Source: Candidatus Omnitrophota bacterium (lineage in GTDB: Bacteria > Ratteibacteria > UBA8468 > B48-G9 > DTJG01). Taken from it: DNA of 64,000 nucleotides. Location of the stretch: contig JAMWCD010000005.1 of NCBI GenBank assembly GCA_023818965.1, positions 1-64,000 of the forward strand. Reading direction: 5' to 3'. A program made the position numbers and the translations under genes. The notes below the pieces were generated by a model. It had not been told where the DNA came from. It did not search any database and was given only the letters and a program-made list of their open reading frames with translations. This document shows, piece by piece, positions 54,947-64,000 of the stretch (position 1 is the first letter of the stretch; every line of letters begins with the position of its first letter).

Positions 54947-56704
54947 CTACTCACAATAAAAGGCATAGATGCGTGATTGTTTTCCACCATATGTTTTTTG
55001 AAGAACAAATTTTATTTCTTCAATCTCCTGTTTGATTTCGTATCTCAACAATCGCTGATAATTATTCTCTACCTTTATGACTGTATTCCATTTTCCATTT
55101 TTTCTTGTTTCAATCCTGAATTCTTTCGGCATTGTTTCAGGAGGGCTGCTTAACTGGTCGTCTTTCTGATGGTGGCTCATTGCAATGAGTTTATCAAGAC
55201 CACTATCAACAATTAAAGTGATTTTATTGATAAAGGTTTTTTCCTTGAATCTGTATGATATCCAGTCAGTTTCATTACACTGCCAGCAGTGCAAATTATC
55301 TCCAACAGGTCTATTGATGCCATCCCTCACTGGTTCAGGATTTCCATTTGATGATGAAAGAATGGCTTTTAATGTAAGGTCATTCATTTTTTGTTTTACC
55401 CATGGAATATAGGCATCATCATAAAGAAGTGTTTGCTGTAAAAGTTCAATGTGGCTGGAAACATTTTCTGGTAAAATATTTTTCTTAATTGCAATGGCTC
55501 CTGCTGTGCCGACTGCCTGTCCCATGCTACAGCATGTTCCCATTACCCTTGTTGAACTCATCGCAATATGTGTACAACTTGCATTTCTGCCTGCGAACAT
55601 TAAATTCTTTATATTCTTTGAAACAAAACAACGATAGGGAATTCCATATGGCGATGGTGCAGGGTAGAATGTTGTTGAAGGAGAATTTGTTTTGACTGAG
55701 AAAAATCCCGCAGGATGATGTTCATCCATTGGCCATCCACCATATGCAACAATGTCCTCAAATCTTCCTTCTGATTGTATATCATTCTGGGTGAGAATGT
55801 GTTTGCCAACAAATCTTCTGCTTTCCCTTTTCGCAGGTAAAAACTGAATCCATTCAAGTGCCCAGTTTTCTGCCTTTTTCCTCTCAGGACAATGGTTTTT
55901 TATATGGTCCCACACACCAAGAACAATCTTTATCAGTTCATCCCTTAATTTTTCAGTATCATATATTGAATGATATTGACCCCCAAGTTCAATCCACCAG
56001 TATCCCATTTCAAACCATGAATGGCCTGTTCTTCCATATGGTATTTCCTCACATTTTTCAAATTTATAGGCATAAGAAGGTGGAATAAATTTTTGAGGGG
56101 TATCATATTGTCTCGCCATAAATAAACATGTCATTCCCATTGTGCAACTATCTGCCTTTTCAGGAGCAAAGGACTCATTAAATTCATATTTTGATTCTCT
56201 ACCCATTCTAAATTCTGCACCAGTAAGTGGAGCAAGAATTCCATCTCCAGAGCAATCAACAAAGATTTTTGCTTTTACCTTGAAAATTGTTTGACTTGTT
56301 GTCTGCCACCCTGAAACAGAAATTATGTAATCATCCTGCATTTCAGCATCAAAACACGAGCAGTTTAAAAGTAAATTGATACCTGGTTGATAATGGACTT
56401 TTTCATATAAGATTAAATCCCAGATTGAATAAACCTTATTCGGATTTCTATATAAATTTTCAAGCTGCAATTCTTCTAAGATACCTGTCTCCCTCATGTT
56501 TTTTATGCGATTGTGCCTGTCAGCACCGCAAATATGCACACGGCATTCACTCGAAGAATTCCCACCAAGCACAGGTCTATCATGCATTAGTACAACCTTA
56601 CTTCCATTCCTCGCAGCACTGATTGCTGCACATACACCAGTTAATCCACCACCAATAATACAGATATCTGTTTCAAGATTTTCTGTTCTTAGATTTTTTT
56701 TCAT
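54947..56704 (-). CDS. FAD-dependent oxidoreductase (PF12831-like)
   Basis: A 585-residue protein. The N-terminal FAD-binding motif is CIIGGGLTGVCAAISAARNGSKVVL, followed by GGNSSSECR, typical of the 'FAD_oxidored' family of uncultured polysaccharide degraders. The C-terminal domain is beta-rich and may bind sugar. It has no signal peptide. Its start overlaps the PKD/TPR gene by four bases. The physiological substrate is unknown, possibly a carbohydrate-derived compound. Confidence 0.82.
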   Translation of the reverse strand: MKKNLRTENLETDICIIGGGLTGVCAAISAARNGSKVVLMHDRPVLGGNSSSECRVHICGADRHNRIKNMRETGILEELQLENLYRNPNKVYSIWDLILYEKVHYQPGINLLLNCSCFDAEMQDDYIISVSGWQTTSQTIFKVKAKIFVDCSGDGILAPLTGAEFRMGRESKYEFNESFAPEKADSCTMGMTCLFMARQYDTPQKFIPPSYAYKFEKCEEIPYGRTGHSWFEMGYWWIELGGQYHSIYDTEKLRDELIKIVLGVWDHIKNHCPERKKAENWALEWIQFLPAKRESRRFVGKHILTQNDIQSEGRFEDIVAYGGWPMDEHHPAGFFSVKTNSPSTTFYPAPSPYGIPYRCFVSKNIKNLMFAGRNASCTHIAMSSTRVMGTCCSMGQAVGTAGAIAIKKNILPENVSSHIELLQQTLLYDDAYIPWVKQKMNDLTLKAILSSSNGNPEPVRDGINRPVGDNLHCWQCNETDWISYRFKEKTFINKITLIVDSGLDKLIAMSHHQKDDQLSSPPETMPKEFRIETRKNGKWNTVIKVENNYQRLLRYEIKQEIEEIKFVLQKTYGGKQSRIYAFYCE

Positions 56705-58716
56705 TTTTCCATCTCCTTGAGTTTTTGGTTTGCCATATCTGATATCTGTGACTGTGGAAAATTTTCAATCACTTTTTCAAACATTTTCTTTGCATTTTCT
56801 CTGTCTCCTTTTTCAAGGTAAATTTCACCTTTTAAATACATTGCCCAGCCGTAATATGGATTACTACTATCGGATATTTTTTGAAATGTTTCAAGTTCTC
56901 TGAATGCTTTATCATAATCCTTTTTCATCAGATATGCCCTTGCAGTCAGTATTGACCAGTTTCCCTTTAATTTGCAAACAGGTATTTCATTTGCCCACAG
57001 TGAAAGTTTATCAATCGCAGTGGTAAAATCATTTTTTTTCAAATAAAAAAGAACCATTTGAGAATACATACCTGATTTTTTTTCAATATCTGTGTCCAAC
57101 AGTACACTTTCATAAAATTTCAAAGAATTTTTTGTATCTGCCCTGTATCTTGCTACATCACCAAGTCCTATGGTGGCAGACCTTTTTAGTTTTATATCAA
57201 CGTTATTATCTGAAATAATTGAAAGAAATTGTTGTTCTGCTTTATCAATTTCCCCTGTTTCAAGATACACCAGCCCCAGTTTTAATTTTGCCTCTGGAAG
57301 ATTTTTTTCATTGATAATTTTTTTGTAAATTTTTTCAGCATCAGGATATTTTTTTATCTGCATTGCAAGGTCACCTGCTATAAAGGCAACATTGATATGC
57401 TGTTTTTCCTCAAGGTTTCTTGTTTCAAGTTCCTTATAGCAATCAAATTCACCATCCTTTTTATCATAACTATTATAAATCCCAGCAAGTGCAAAAAGTT
57501 CTTCATCAGGCAATTGTGAAAGGTTGAATTTACCAAATTCTTCCATGTACTCATTGTATGACCTCGAATATAATGCAGAAATTCCATAATCCTGTTCTGC
57601 CTTTATCTTCATTGAAATACTGTCAGTATTTCCATCCTTATCAGTGATTTTCAGATTCACAGTATAGGGTTTTTTTAAAAAATAGGTATGCACAGGATTT
57701 TTTTCATTGCTGGTCTGACCATCGCCAAAATCCCAGTGCCACGATGCGATTTCACTTTTTCCTGTAGATGTGTCATTGAATTTGAATGTTACAAGTTCCC
57801 ATTTTTCCCTGTAAAGATAATTTATATTCTGCCAGGTAAAACTTGCACAGATACCTGAATTTACTTTTTCAATACGATTGACTTTTGCTTCATAAACAGG
57901 CAGAAAAAACTTTTCATCGATGACATTGAATTGCTTATCTTCAAACTTTTTTATTGCTGCAACTGCATAATGCCACCCAGGAAATTCAAGATGATAGTAA
58001 ACAAGCCTATGGAGTCCTGGTTCAAGTTCAACCGTACCAGAGTGCTCAGGTCTGATAAATGATTCTACCCAGTGTCTTCCTGGCCAGGAAGCAACCTTCT
58101 TATCATCAACAAAAATAAAGGATGCGCCTGTTGAAGTAGTGCCAAAAGAAATTGTTTCTTTTTTGTCAAGATAAAAATATCCTGTATAGACCCTGAGGAA
58201 ATAGCCCGATTGCGTAATTGGATTTGTGGCATCAAATATCTGTTTTCTGAATGTCGCATTGATAAAATATTTCCTCTGCATGCTTTCATCAATGATTTTT
58301 TTGCAACTCTCCCAGGAATTAACATCATCTCCTTGCAATGCATATAATTCAAGCAAAAGCCCTCTCTTTGGCTTATAATTTGATTCAACAGGCACTGCAT
58401 CTGACTTCCCGCAAAAAAAATAATATTTTTTTCCAGATGCAGGAAAACAAATTTCATAATAATTTCCTGGGCCGATTTTTGCTATAAAAAATTCAATATC
58501 CTTTCCATTTTCATCAGTGATTCTGATATCAGAACCATCGTCTTTTGCAGGACAGAAAATTTTAATAATTCCAGCATGTTCAACAGGGACACTGTCGAGT
58601 TCATCAGTTAAAATGATTTCTGCTCGATATTTGTAACCGTCAAGCCATACAGATGAAAAGGCAATCGTAGAGAAAAAGAAAAACAGAAAAGTTATCAAAA
58701 GGTTTTTATTTTTCAT
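56701..58716 (-). CDS. Secreted protein with PA14-like, PKD and TPR domains
   Basis: About 671 residues with a signal peptide (MKNKNLLITFLFFFFSTIAFSS). A DUF2341-like N-terminal domain is followed by a PA14-like sugar-binding domain near residues 140-270. Then come a PKD domain (WHWDFGDGQTSNEKNPVHTY) and TPR repeats in the last 260 residues. ATG 58716 overlaps the stop of the upstream gene (ATGA), so the two are coupled; a longer reading from 58752 lies within that gene. It may scaffold a cell-surface complex. Confidence 0.8.
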   Translation of the reverse strand: MKNKNLLITFLFFFFSTIAFSSVWLDGYKYRAEIILTDELDSVPVEHAGIIKIFCPAKDDGSDIRITDENGKDIEFFIAKIGPGNYYEICFPASGKKYYFFCGKSDAVPVESNYKPKRGLLLELYALQGDDVNSWESCKKIIDESMQRKYFINATFRKQIFDATNPITQSGYFLRVYTGYFYLDKKETISFGTTSTGASFIFVDDKKVASWPGRHWVESFIRPEHSGTVELEPGLHRLVYYHLEFPGWHYAVAAIKKFEDKQFNVIDEKFFLPVYEAKVNRIEKVNSGICASFTWQNINYLYREKWELVTFKFNDTSTGKSEIASWHWDFGDGQTSNEKNPVHTYFLKKPYTVNLKITDKDGNTDSISMKIKAEQDYGISALYSRSYNEYMEEFGKFNLSQLPDEELFALAGIYNSYDKKDGEFDCYKELETRNLEEKQHINVAFIAGDLAMQIKKYPDAEKIYKKIINEKNLPEAKLKLGLVYLETGEIDKAEQQFLSIISDNNVDIKLKRSATIGLGDVARYRADTKNSLKFYESVLLDTDIEKKSGMYSQMVLFYLKKNDFTTAIDKLSLWANEIPVCKLKGNWSILTARAYLMKKDYDKAFRELETFQKISDSSNPYYGWAMYLKGEIYLEKGDRENAKKMFEKVIENFPQSQISDMANQKLKEMEK

Positions 58717-59651
58717 TTTTTTACAGGCACCATTGATATATCTGAAAACCATACCTTACCAGGACTTCCATAAACATAAAGTTTTAACCGAAACCATTTG
58801 ACATCAGGATTTTTAAAGGTGACATTTCTTACCTGTGTTTGCCATGATTGATTTGCCGGTTGATGATAGAAACATTCATTTCTTTCAATTCTTCGTTTTC
58901 TTCCTTTTACGATTCCCCATCCTTCAACAAAAATGATAATGGTTGGTCCTGATGTTTTTGTTCTCACTGTTAACACATAATCAGAAGGAGATGTAATTTC
59001 ATTGAAAACAGAATATACCCAGTATCCTTCGTTTTCAGCAGTTCGTCTATCAACGTCATACATCAGAAATTTCTGTGATGAATCCCAGTAAGCCCTATCA
59101 TCAAGTATTTTCCATCCATACGGGATTTTTCCCTCACCTTCAGAAAAATCACCATTGATAATCATATTATCATTTTTTTTTGTTCCCTTTGTCGGAAGTA
59201 CTGTGAAAAGTACTGAATTTGAACTTTTATCCATCCAGTGAAGTTTTACATCAAATGTTGCTGGAAGTTTGACAGGATAATAGTCATAAAAAAATGGTAT
59301 CTGTATTTGATAACTTTCACCTGGTTTAAGAATTACAGGTTTGTAATCAGGATTTGTTTCAGGGCTGTGCGGTTTTGGTTCAGGTGGCATATGATTTGTA
59401 AAATTTTCAATTTCAGTGCCCCTGATTTCAAGTTTGTGAAGATTTCCTATGTACATCCAGTTCTGTTCTCTTGGTTGCAGAAATTCAATGATATAACTTT
59501 CTGTGCAGGTTGAATCGTTGGTAATCGTAAGATTGAGTAATATCTGTTGTTCTTCCTGATATACCTGTTGCGGACTTTTCAGTGAAAGTTGCATTCCGAA
59601 CAAAGATGAAAGAAAACAAAACATTATATTACCTGCCAGAAATGCTTTCAT
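58713..59651 (-). CDS. Secreted beta-sandwich protein, function unknown
   Basis: A 312-residue protein with a short N-terminal hydrophobic segment (FLAGNIMFCFLSSLFGM). The first half has an Ig-like fold; the second half (GDFSEGEGKIPYGWKI onward) looks like a carbohydrate-binding module of the CBM4/9 or galactose-binding type. An alternative start is ATG 59624. It overlaps the DUF4175-like stop by 23 bases and the PKD gene by four, so it belongs to one operon with both. Confidence 0.65.
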   Translation of the reverse strand: MKAFLAGNIMFCFLSSLFGMQLSLKSPQQVYQEEQQILLNLTITNDSTCTESYIIEFLQPREQNWMYIGNLHKLEIRGTEIENFTNHMPPEPKPHSPETNPDYKPVILKPGESYQIQIPFFYDYYPVKLPATFDVKLHWMDKSSNSVLFTVLPTKGTKKNDNMIINGDFSEGEGKIPYGWKILDDRAYWDSSQKFLMYDVDRRTAENEGYWVYSVFNEITSPSDYVLTVRTKTSGPTIIIFVEGWGIVKGRKRRIERNECFYHQPANQSWQTQVRNVTFKNPDVKWFRLKLYVYGSPGKVWFSDISMVPVKK

Positions 59652-62370
59652 AGTATTTTCTCACAATTTCTTCATATCCTGCAGGAATTTTTTCATCCCA
59701 CATACTTCCAAGTTCCTTTTTCTTTTTTTCTACTTTTTCAGAATTTTCAACCCTGACAATTGCCTGATGTGTTAAAATCTGCTGCGCCTGTTTCAGATTT
59801 GAAACTACCATCTGGTTTGTTGTCAAAAGATTGTTATACCTACCCTCTTTCAATTGAATACTGAATTGTTTCATTGAAGAAATTGCCCTCTCAAGTTGGG
59901 GATTATACACATTCAATATTTTCAGTTCTCTTTCAAGTTTTTCTGCCTTTTCAATGAGTTTTGCCTGTTTATCTGCCATTTCAGCATATTTAAAGGATAA
60001 ATCCTGTACAGGTCCTTTTAATCCCATTGGTCCCCATCCACTCATTTTGCCTCCACCTGTTGGACCAATTTGATTTTCAGGACTCGAGTCCTGGACCTGA
60101 CCTGGTTCAATGTTATCAGGCGTGAGTCGTGCAGGTGTTTGTCTACCTCCTTTTCCCTGTGCTGTTTTTTCAACCATTTCACCGTATGACCTTCCTGTTC
60201 TTCCTTCTCCACTTCTTCCACCAATTTCCTGCTGATTTGGTAATACATTGCCAGTAATGCCCTTTGCACTCATATTGCTGATTGAACCATCCATTGCCAT
60301 CCATCCTGCTCCTTTATCTAAACTATCCATCCATGAACTTGTGATATCTTCAATTTCTTCTGTCATATCTTCTACCTGTTCTATCAAGTCGCCAATAATG
60401 TCTTCAAGTTCTGATGGTAATTCTGCTTCTGGCGCTGTAGTTGGTTTTGATGGTTCTTGATGATCCCATTTGATTGAATCAGGTGCCTCAGCAAGCCACC
60501 TTTCAAGATTTGCAACAAGTTCTTTTGCAAGTTCAAGACCCATCTGTGATTCCTGTATCGGGATGGTTACTGGTTTACCTCTTGTGATAGCATCTGATGC
60601 TGCCTGAAGGTGTGATATCATTTCAACAAATTCATCAGCAAGAGTGAATTTTCCCTGGGTCTGTTGCGCAAGTTTATTGAGGTCATTCACCAGTTTCTGA
60701 AACATTTCAGCCCATTTTTTTTCCTGTTCAGCAATATTCTGTAATTCTGATGAATCAGCGGCATTTCGTATTTTTCCAAGTTTTTTTGCTGCCTCAACAA
60801 CCTTTTTTTGTTCTTCAATGAATTTTTCAAGAAGTTTTTTTGCCTGTTCCATCTGTTGCTGTTGTTTCTGATCCTGTTGTGAATTTTTTCTTGATGCGAT
60901 GTCTTTTGGGGCTGCGCCAGGAGAATAAACGAAGTAAACAGAAGAACGACCTGTGTTTCCATCAGGTGAATAATCAGTACATTCAGCATAATAGGCGATT
61001 TTTGGATATCCTGAAGGTATCTTCAAAGAAGCATTTACTGTCATTTCTCTATTTTTGTTGCCTGAGATTTGATAAAAGACCCTGTCACTACTTGAAATTT
61101 CTCCTTCTCCAGTATGGATTTTCAATCGCACTGAATTGATACCAAAATCATCTGAAATCTTTAGTTTCAAAGGTATTACTGTGTTTGCGCCTGATACAAT
61201 ATCTTTGCCGGGTGAAATGAATTCACAGAATGGAATCTGATCAAAAATTAGATTGATTTTTTCTTTTGGACTGGAAAGTGTTTTCTTCAGTATCGGGTCA
61301 TAATAGACAATCTGATAAAATGTTGCATCGTTAACAGTAAACTTGAATGACTTCACCTTTGAAATTCCTCTGTTGACTATTGATTCACCTGTCCCAAAAA
61401 CAAACATTGTGTTTCCTGCAGGGTTGGTGAAGAAAAACTCCGCTGTAACCTTTGTCCCTTTGAGTGCACTGATTTCTGAAAAATCTTTTTCTATTGTTTT
61501 TGTTCCAAGTCCGGTATACGAAGGATACTCAAAAGTAAGTTTCATTTTTTTAATCAGTGTTTTATCCATTACCTTTACCTGATACCAGAAAGTCCTTTTG
61601 TTGTTCGCTGTAATTCTGTAAGAGAAATTTGAGACAACCTCAGGAAAAGTATATACAAAACTATCGCCTTCTTGAGTCATAATCTCTTTTTTGCTTGTTT
61701 TGTTTTTTATTTCAATTGTTGGTATCCCTGGATTTTTTAATTTTGCTCGTATGACAAGTGGGGAGCCCCTTTCAATGGAGCAATTTCCTGGTTCAACAAT
61801 GATATCTGATGCAAATTTACCAGGCAAAAGAATTCTTAAAAAAACATTTTTCCCTGAATCAGGGGCTATTGCAAATGAAATAGCAAAGATAGCAAAAAGA
61901 GATAATGCAATGATATAAATTTTTCTTGTTTTTCTTCTGTCAAAAAGGTTTTCTATACCGAAATTTGAAAGTGCACTGATGGTTTTTTCCTGAAGGATAC
62001 GAATAAAAATTTCAGGGTATTTTTCTGTTTTCCTGCTCAATTGAACTGAATTTATCAAAAGATTGTTAAGTGATGGAAGTTTTTTCTCTATTTTCAATGC
62101 AATGAAATCAGGAGAAATTTCTGAATACTTCCAGAAAATATACCAGATGCGAACCACAAGTGAGACCATAAGAAACAGGATAAAGTATCTGTAAAAACTG
62201 GTATAAAGAGCAGTAAATGGAAGCAATTTATCAAGTATTACCACCACAGCAAAAACAAATAAAATCGCAGACAGGAAAATTAGAATACTTTCCCTGACCT
62301 TGATATTTTTTTCAACATTCTTATAACCTGCAAGATACCCGTAAATATAATCAATGATTTTTCCGTCCAT
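59629..62370 (-). CDS. DUF4175-like membrane protein
   Basis: A 913-residue protein. Three hydrophobic segments lie in the first 170 residues (SILIFLSAILFVFAVVVIL, YFILFLMVSLVVRIW, IYIIALSLFAIFAISFAIA). A large extracytoplasmic beta domain follows. A Gln/Lys-rich coiled coil with QQDQKQQQQ is near residue 500 and a low-complexity Gly/Gln/Thr region near 720-800. The last 100 residues are helical. DUF4175-like proteins usually sit with MoxR, DUF58 and VWA genes in cell-envelope loci, as the next gene suggests. AGGGA precedes ATG 62370. Confidence 0.78.
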   Translation of the reverse strand: MDGKIIDYIYGYLAGYKNVEKNIKVRESILIFLSAILFVFAVVVILDKLLPFTALYTSFYRYFILFLMVSLVVRIWYIFWKYSEISPDFIALKIEKKLPSLNNLLINSVQLSRKTEKYPEIFIRILQEKTISALSNFGIENLFDRRKTRKIYIIALSLFAIFAISFAIAPDSGKNVFLRILLPGKFASDIIVEPGNCSIERGSPLVIRAKLKNPGIPTIEIKNKTSKKEIMTQEGDSFVYTFPEVVSNFSYRITANNKRTFWYQVKVMDKTLIKKMKLTFEYPSYTGLGTKTIEKDFSEISALKGTKVTAEFFFTNPAGNTMFVFGTGESIVNRGISKVKSFKFTVNDATFYQIVYYDPILKKTLSSPKEKINLIFDQIPFCEFISPGKDIVSGANTVIPLKLKISDDFGINSVRLKIHTGEGEISSSDRVFYQISGNKNREMTVNASLKIPSGYPKIAYYAECTDYSPDGNTGRSSVYFVYSPGAAPKDIASRKNSQQDQKQQQQMEQAKKLLEKFIEEQKKVVEAAKKLGKIRNAADSSELQNIAEQEKKWAEMFQKLVNDLNKLAQQTQGKFTLADEFVEMISHLQAASDAITRGKPVTIPIQESQMGLELAKELVANLERWLAEAPDSIKWDHQEPSKPTTAPEAELPSELEDIIGDLIEQVEDMTEEIEDITSSWMDSLDKGAGWMAMDGSISNMSAKGITGNVLPNQQEIGGRSGEGRTGRSYGEMVEKTAQGKGGRQTPARLTPDNIEPGQVQDSSPENQIGPTGGGKMSGWGPMGLKGPVQDLSFKYAEMADKQAKLIEKAEKLERELKILNVYNPQLERAISSMKQFSIQLKEGRYNNLLTTNQMVVSNLKQAQQILTHQAIVRVENSEKVEKKKKELGSMWDEKIPAGYEEIVRKYYESISGR

Positions 62371-62410
62371 TTTTCCCTTTTTTATTAGACAGAAAAAAAC
62401 TTCTCTGTGT

Positions 62411-64000
62411 TTATAATATATTACCCTGTCTTCTTAAAAACCAGCAAATTGATAGTATCACGAAAATTAATGGTATTAGATATTTTTCTGTTTCATCTGT
62501 AACTGCCAGTTTTGCTCGTATTGTATTTTTTCTCAGGGAAAGTGTTTTTTTCAGTCCATCGGCATTCTCAACAGAAAAATACTGTCCACCAGAAATTTCT
62601 GCCAGTTTCTTTAAGTAAATGTCATCCATTCCAGGGTCTTCTGTTTCACTTCCCTGTTTTGTTACAACAATTTCCTTTTTATTGATTTTTTTATTTCCTT
62701 CAGCGCAAATGATGTATACACCCTCTTTTTCTGGAACAAATGATGCCGTGTTATTTTCAGGATTGAGGTTTAATTCAAAATTGTCAGGACCATTTACATA
62801 TGCCTTGAATGGATTGGGCTTGCCATTGAATGCAAAATTAATGTTTACTTTTTCACCTTTTGCAAAAATCCTTTTGTCCAGAATAATATCAGGCACTTGA
62901 TCTCCGATTTTCAGATAATTGTCAGGATTGCAAAGAAACCTGATAATTCTTCCCCAGAATTTTTCATAAGCAATTTTTTCATTTCCATCTGCTCCATAAT
63001 ACCATTTCCATGTGCAATCAGTGCCCACAATAACACATTTTCCTTTTGCTCTTATTGTTGCAACAAGAATTGGAGTATTTTTTTGTCCTGAATCTTCCAT
63101 CAATACAATACCTCCAGGTTTTATGCCAGTCAGCATATTGATTCTGTCAAGCAGTGGTAATGGTTGAAACGGCTCAAAAATTGAAAGATTTTTTCCTTCA
63201 TCAGTGATTTGTGGTTTAATCGGACCTGAAACAAATAAGGTTTCATTTTGCGTTGTTTTCACAGGGATTAGTTCCTTGATAGATGCCCTATTCAGACCTT
63301 TAAGAAAATTTTCTCCACCAAGGAACAAAACACCCGTGCCCTTTTTCTCTATCGTATCTGCAAGATTAGAAATATCATTGTCTGAAAATGATGAAAAATC
63401 AATATCCCCGAATATGATGATGTCAAAGTTTTCAAGAAATTTTTCATCCGCAAGGATATTTGACGGAATATTAATTGTTTTTCCACCTGTTTGTTGAAAA
63501 GTGGATTCACCAACCCGTACAAGAGAACATGTATCAAGTTTTTTGTCTGACTCAAGAAATCTTTTGAGAAATTTATACTCCCAGCGAAGTGAGCCCTCAA
63601 CATAAAGAACATGAATTACTGGTGAAATGACCCTAACAAGAAATATAAATCTGTTATTTTCAAGATTTGTTTCTCCAATGCCAGGCTGAACTGAGACCTC
63701 ATAAATGTAATCACCTGGTGAAAGTGAAGGAACTTCAAAATCAACACTGACGAAATTTGATGTCATTTCAATATTTTTTCCCTGAATTAATTTTCCATTT
63801 TCTTTTAATGAGACAGCAATTTTTTCGTTATCAAATCCTTTCTGGCTGATTACTGGACTGATTTTTAATGTTTCTCCTTCATACAGGGGAGAGTTAGTTA
63901 TAACGGTTGATACTGCAAGGTCCTTTGCGTGTGCCTGACCAATTCCAATAGTATACACAGGCAGAGTTAAGTTGTTTTTCAAATCCTGCCAGGAGACAAA
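62411..64000 (-). CDS. VWA/GATase-like membrane protein, N-terminus outside the window
   Basis: The frame stays open to the right edge (position 64000), so the 5' end is not in the window; the nominal TTG at 63982 should not be taken as the start. The visible part begins at the end of a von Willebrand A domain (LPVYTIGIG, its last strand), continues with two immunoglobulin-like domains, then a glutamine-amidotransferase-like Rossmann domain (DIIIFGDIDFSSF, VLFLGGENFLKG, CVIVGTDCTWKWYYG) and ends in one membrane helix (YLIPLIFVILSICWFL). Such proteins in PVC bacteria pair with DUF4175 and MoxR genes. Confidence 0.8.
   Translation of the reverse strand, partial: FVSWQDLKNNLTLPVYTIGIGQAHAKDLAVSTVITNSPLYEGETLKISPVISQKGFDNEKIAVSLKENGKLIQGKNIEMTSNFVSVDFEVPSLSPGDYIYEVSVQPGIGETNLENNRFIFLVRVISPVIHVLYVEGSLRWEYKFLKRFLESDKKLDTCSLVRVGESTFQQTGGKTINIPSNILADEKFLENFDIIIFGDIDFSSFSDNDISNLADTIEKKGTGVLFLGGENFLKGLNRASIKELIPVKTTQNETLFVSGPIKPQITDEGKNLSIFEPFQPLPLLDRINMLTGIKPGGIVLMEDSGQKNTPILVATIRAKGKCVIVGTDCTWKWYYGADGNEKIAYEKFWGRIIRFLCNPDNYLKIGDQVPDIILDKRIFAKGEKVNINFAFNGKPNPFKAYVNGPDNFELNLNPENNTASFVPEKEGVYIICAEGNKKINKKEIVVTKQGSETEDPGMDDIYLKKLAEISGGQYFSVENADGLKKTLSLRKNTIRAKLAVTDETEKYLIPLIFVILSICWFLRRQGNIL

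Overview
The window is about 35% GC bacterial DNA with densely packed genes, short overlaps and no gene-free stretch longer than about 300 bases. There is no rRNA and only one tRNA. Several gene families here (DUF4838 alpha-glucuronidase-like proteins, DUF5060-type glycosidases, dockerin-tagged secreted enzymes, PF12831-type FAD oxidoreductases, DUF4175 plus VWA/GATase-like membrane proteins, a membrane pyrophosphatase) are typical of uncultured anaerobic polysaccharide degraders of the PVC/Omnitrophota/Lentisphaerota kind. That placement is an inference from gene content and cannot be proved from this window.

Layout. (1) 1-130: the start of a leftward gene with a strong Shine-Dalgarno, preceded by three 19-bp direct repeats; it looks like the end of a mobile element. 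(2) 171-8897, minus strand: a glycan-degradation operon with two DUF4838 proteins, a GH42-like protein split by a frameshift in a run of seven T, a sialidase/GH43-like beta-propeller and a PflX-type radical SAM protein. (3) 9035-16756, plus strand: a TPR protein, a DUF5060-type glycosidase, a secreted protein with an SGNH-like C-terminus, and alanine dehydrogenase. (4) 16743-21306, minus strand: H+-pyrophosphatase, a Gfo/Idh/MocA oxidoreductase and a class III aminotransferase. (5) 21442-32231, plus strand: a giant dockerin-tagged metallopeptidase, an MgtA-type P-type ATPase, a third DUF4838 protein and a URO-D family protein.

(6) 32286-47740, plus strand, is the centrepiece: one run of 18 genes. 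It encodes homologues of all eleven core subunits of respiratory complex I (three antiporter-like subunits, J, K, A, B, C, D, H, I), but the B and D subunits carry [NiFe]-hydrogenase motifs (CxxC in B; RxCGxC and DPCxxC in D) and there is no NADH module (EFG). A hydrogenase maturation protease and hypA, hypB, hypF, hypC, hypD, hypE follow. It reads as a complete proton- or sodium-coupled, probably ferredoxin-linked, group 4-like hydrogenase with unusually complete complex I architecture, including a NuoA homologue and a NuoL-like C-terminal arm. The HypA is odd: its zinc ribbon is missing.

(7) 47745-52587: a small unknown protein, an HD-domain protein and a FlgO/CsgG-like secreted protein (minus); a PhoU-like protein and a PiT phosphate transporter (plus); a second Gfo/Idh/MocA protein (minus). 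(8) 52714-54944: a CAU-anticodon tRNA, a half-size TauE/SafE protein and an M14 carboxypeptidase with a C-terminal dockerin. (9) 54947-64000, minus strand: a VWA/GATase-like protein that runs off the right edge, a DUF4175-like membrane protein, a secreted unknown protein, a PA14-like/PKD/TPR protein and an FAD oxidoreductase, all overlapping or tightly spaced.

Taken together, the genes suggest a fermentative, H2-evolving heterotroph that breaks down complex uronic-acid- or sialic-acid-like glycans and proteins, and that conserves energy with ion-pumping hydrogenase and pyrophosphatase.
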